From NCBI RefSeq assembly GCF_030177935.1, contig NZ_CP089974.1, forward strand, positions 1,054,001 to 1,118,000: a stretch of 64,000 nt of DNA, given 5' to 3'. Each line of letters opens with the position of its first letter. Position 1 is the stretch's first letter. A program made the translations under genes and the position numbers. A model generated the notes under the pieces. It was not told the origin of the DNA. It was given only the letters and a program-made list of their open reading frames with translations, and searched no databases. This DNA comes from Moraxella haemolytica (GTDB lineage: Bacteria; Pseudomonadota; Gammaproteobacteria; Pseudomonadales; Moraxellaceae). Shown piece after piece: positions 62,327 to 64,000 of the stretch.

Positions 62327-63472
62327 ATGAGCGATAAACTACCCTTTTGCCTTCCTACCGATATCACGCCAGAGATTTTCCTGCAAGAATACTGGCAAAA
62401 AAAACCTTTGCTGATTAAAAACGGTCTGCCCGCTTTAGTTGGTATGTTTGAGCCAACCGATGTACTAGACTTGGCAATAGAAGACGGTGTATCAGCTCGT
62501 CTCATCACCCAGCAAGACAACAACCCAACAGTATGGACACTCAAAAATTCGCCCCTAAACGAGCAGGATTTGCAAAACACACCCAAACTCTGGACGGTCT
62601 TGGTACAAAACCTAGAACAATGGTCGCCTGAGCTTGGTGAACTTTGGCAGGTCTTTGATTTTATTCCAAGATGGCAACAAGATGACATCATGGTATCAGT
62701 TGCTCAAGCTGGCGGTAGCGTAGGCGAGCATTATGACGAATATGATGTGTTTTTGGCACAAGGCTACGGCAAACGCCGTTGGCAACTGGGTAAAATGTGT
62801 GATAGCGACACACCATTCATCGAAGGTCAACCCATTCGACTGCTTGATGACATGGGAGAAATCATTTTTGACGAAATCTTAGAAGCTGGCGATGTTTTAT
62901 ATGTGCCGCCACGCCTTAGTCATTATGGTGTTGCGATTGATGACTGCCTGACTTTTTCGTTTGGTTTTCGCCGCCCAAACATGGTGCAAATCCTAGATGA
63001 AATCGCTGATATCGCCACTGGTGAACACGCCCTGTTTTCTCCGCTGGTTTTGCCCCAAAATGTGCAAAACAGCCCTCATGAATTATCCAATGATAGCATC
63101 AACGCCATCAAAGATGAGCTGATTAACCTACTAAATTCCGATCAAGGCAACGCCATCTTAACTCAAGCAATCAGTGAGCTGGTTAGTAAGCGAGGGTACA
63201 ATCTGATTTCTTTTGATGATGAATTAAGCCCTAATGAACTTGCTAAGCGACTACACAATGGCGAGTGCTTGATGATCAATCCTGCGTGCCGTTTTGTATT
63301 ACAAAATAATGACTGGTACATCAACGGCGAGCATATTTGCTTTAATGACCAAGAGTTAATACTCATTGAGCGGTTTACCAATAATGAAGCAATCATCTTT
63401 GATGATTTAAATGATCAACTGTTGGCAAGCTGTACAAATTGGCTAAATGACAATTGGCTGATTTTGATTTAA
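62327..63472 (+). CDS. roxA: Ribosomal protein L16 arginine hydroxylase RoxA (YcfD)
   Basis: JmjC-type, Fe(II)- and 2-oxoglutarate-dependent oxygenase, 381 residues (E. coli YcfD 373). W-Q-K-K-P-L-L-I-K near residue 23 is the family start. H-Y-D-E-Y-D holds the H-x-D iron ligands near residue 132, with the second His in S-H-Y-G-V-A. A C-terminal winged-helix-like region follows. Hydroxylates Arg 81 of L16. It stands divergent to prmB. Confidence 0.93.
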   Translation: MSDKLPFCLPTDITPEIFLQEYWQKKPLLIKNGLPALVGMFEPTDVLDLAIEDGVSARLITQQDNNPTVWTLKNSPLNEQDLQNTPKLWTVLVQNLEQWSPELGELWQVFDFIPRWQQDDIMVSVAQAGGSVGEHYDEYDVFLAQGYGKRRWQLGKMCDSDTPFIEGQPIRLLDDMGEIIFDEILEAGDVLYVPPRLSHYGVAIDDCLTFSFGFRRPNMVQILDEIADIATGEHALFSPLVLPQNVQNSPHELSNDSINAIKDELINLLNSDQGNAILTQAISELVSKRGYNLISFDDELSPNELAKRLHNGECLMINPACRFVLQNNDWYINGEHICFNDQELILIERFTNNEAIIFDDLNDQLLASCTNWLNDNWLILI

Positions 63473-63530
63473 AGTTTGACAATGGCATGGCAAGTACTTT
63501 TGCAAGTATGTTTATAAGTCCATATCCAAC

Positions 63531-63560
63531 AAAAATGAGCCAACTTCGGCTCATTTTTTA
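63531..63560. terminator. Terminator between roxA and the AEC transporter gene
   Basis: AAAAATGAGCC and GGCTCATTTTT form a perfect 11-bp stem with a 6-base loop, usable from either side. Confidence 0.85.
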
Positions 63561-63574
63561 TACCCCACTCATCA

Positions 63575-64000
63575 CTATACCAAAGCCAAAATCCGAAGCC
63601 ACGCCATACCCACTGCCATGCCTATCATGCCAACCACAGTAGTAAACGCCAAAATATTCGCCGCCAAGACATCATTACCACCCATTGCTTTTACCATCAC
63701 ATAGCTTGCCGCTGCCGCAGGGCTTGCCACCATGACAAACAGCACACCAAATTGCACAGGAGACAATTTTAATAAAATACCCACCAACACTGCCAACAAT
63801 GGAGCAATGATAATCCGACCAATACTCGCCTGCATAGATAAGCCAGACAAACCCAACATGGATTTAATCTCTAAAGTCGCCCCTGCACAGATAAGGGCAA
63901 GTGGCAGAGCAATGTTTGAAAGCAGCTCACCTGTTTTGGTAATGGGTGTAGGTGGTAAGGGCAGATTGGCTATTTTATAAACAAAAGCGGACACCAACGC
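63575..64000 (-). CDS. AEC-family (auxin efflux carrier-like) transporter, 5' partial
   Basis: The frame stays open at the window edge. 142 codons are visible, about the C-terminal half of a 300-residue carrier. Five hydrophobic segments, with N-I-A-L-P-L-A-L-I-C-A-G-A-T-L and V-A-S-P-A-A-A-A-S-Y-V-M, match the second five-helix repeat of AEC permeases. The substrate is unknown; bacterial members export or import malate and other small acids. Confidence 0.85.
   Translation of the reverse strand, partial: ALVSAFVYKIANLPLPPTPITKTGELLSNIALPLALICAGATLEIKSMLGLSGLSMQASIGRIIIAPLLAVLVGILLKLSPVQFGVLFVMVASPAAAASYVMVKAMGGNDVLAANILAFTTVVGMIGMAVGMAWLRILALV

Overview
The window looks like the chromosome of an AT-rich gammaproteobacterium of the family Moraxellaceae, most likely a Moraxella. 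This is inferred from gene content and from protein resemblance recalled from memory; no database search was possible. About 58 kb of sense-dense coding sequence is organised as housekeeping blocks on both sides of a decayed, roughly 18-20 kb prophage of HK97/lambda type (about 38.2-57.9 kb).

Left flank (1-38 kb). It opens with a partial YbgC-type thioesterase, a short-chain dehydrogenase, a broken sohB protease gene and a K+/H+ antiporter. A complete oligopeptide permease locus follows on the minus strand (two OppA lipoproteins, OppB, OppC, a fused OppD-OppF ATPase). Next come aspS, a lipid A-type acyltransferase with an overlapping glycosyltransferase, a small ribbon-helix-helix gene, a permease pseudogene with four frameshifts, yacG-argD, a ClsC-like phospholipase D lipoprotein, rpiA, the SRP RNA gene, sixA-gpsA, a nitroreductase, zapE, a hydrolase, the sulfate ABC transporter (sbp-cysT-cysW and a short cysA), cydCD, fumC with a Fur-like promoter, and fau.

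Prophage (38.2-57.9 kb). Reading leftwards on the minus strand: NinB-like protein, HNH nuclease, terS, terL (frameshifted), portal, prohead protease and capsid (in-frame nonsense codons), head-tail connector, a fused head-closure/gp10 protein, a Doc toxin-antitoxin pair, a frameshifted KilA-N antirepressor, three small glycine-zipper genes interleaved with tape-measure 5' ends, a full tape measure, and tail genes M, L and K. Integrase, repressor, tail terminator, major tail protein and host-specificity protein J are absent, so the element is defective. A second, truncated copy of tail gene L at 57.3-57.7 kb suggests the remains of another, related prophage.

Most unusual content. At each end of the prophage, directly downstream of a tail gene and in the opposite orientation, lies the same compact module: a strong promoter overlapped by a palindrome, a leader with two hairpins, a 21-residue hydrophobic peptide closely resembling the Ibs toxins of Escherichia coli, a promoter on the opposite strand placed to make an antisense RNA across the peptide gene, and a ribbon-helix-helix gene. 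This looks like a phage-borne type I toxin-antitoxin system linked to a DNA-binding protein. The late tail transcript would also run through it in antisense before reaching a terminator.

Right flank (58-64 kb). A lipoprotein, ybaK, a secreted hypothetical protein, aroC, prmB, roxA and a partial AEC-family transporter complete the window.
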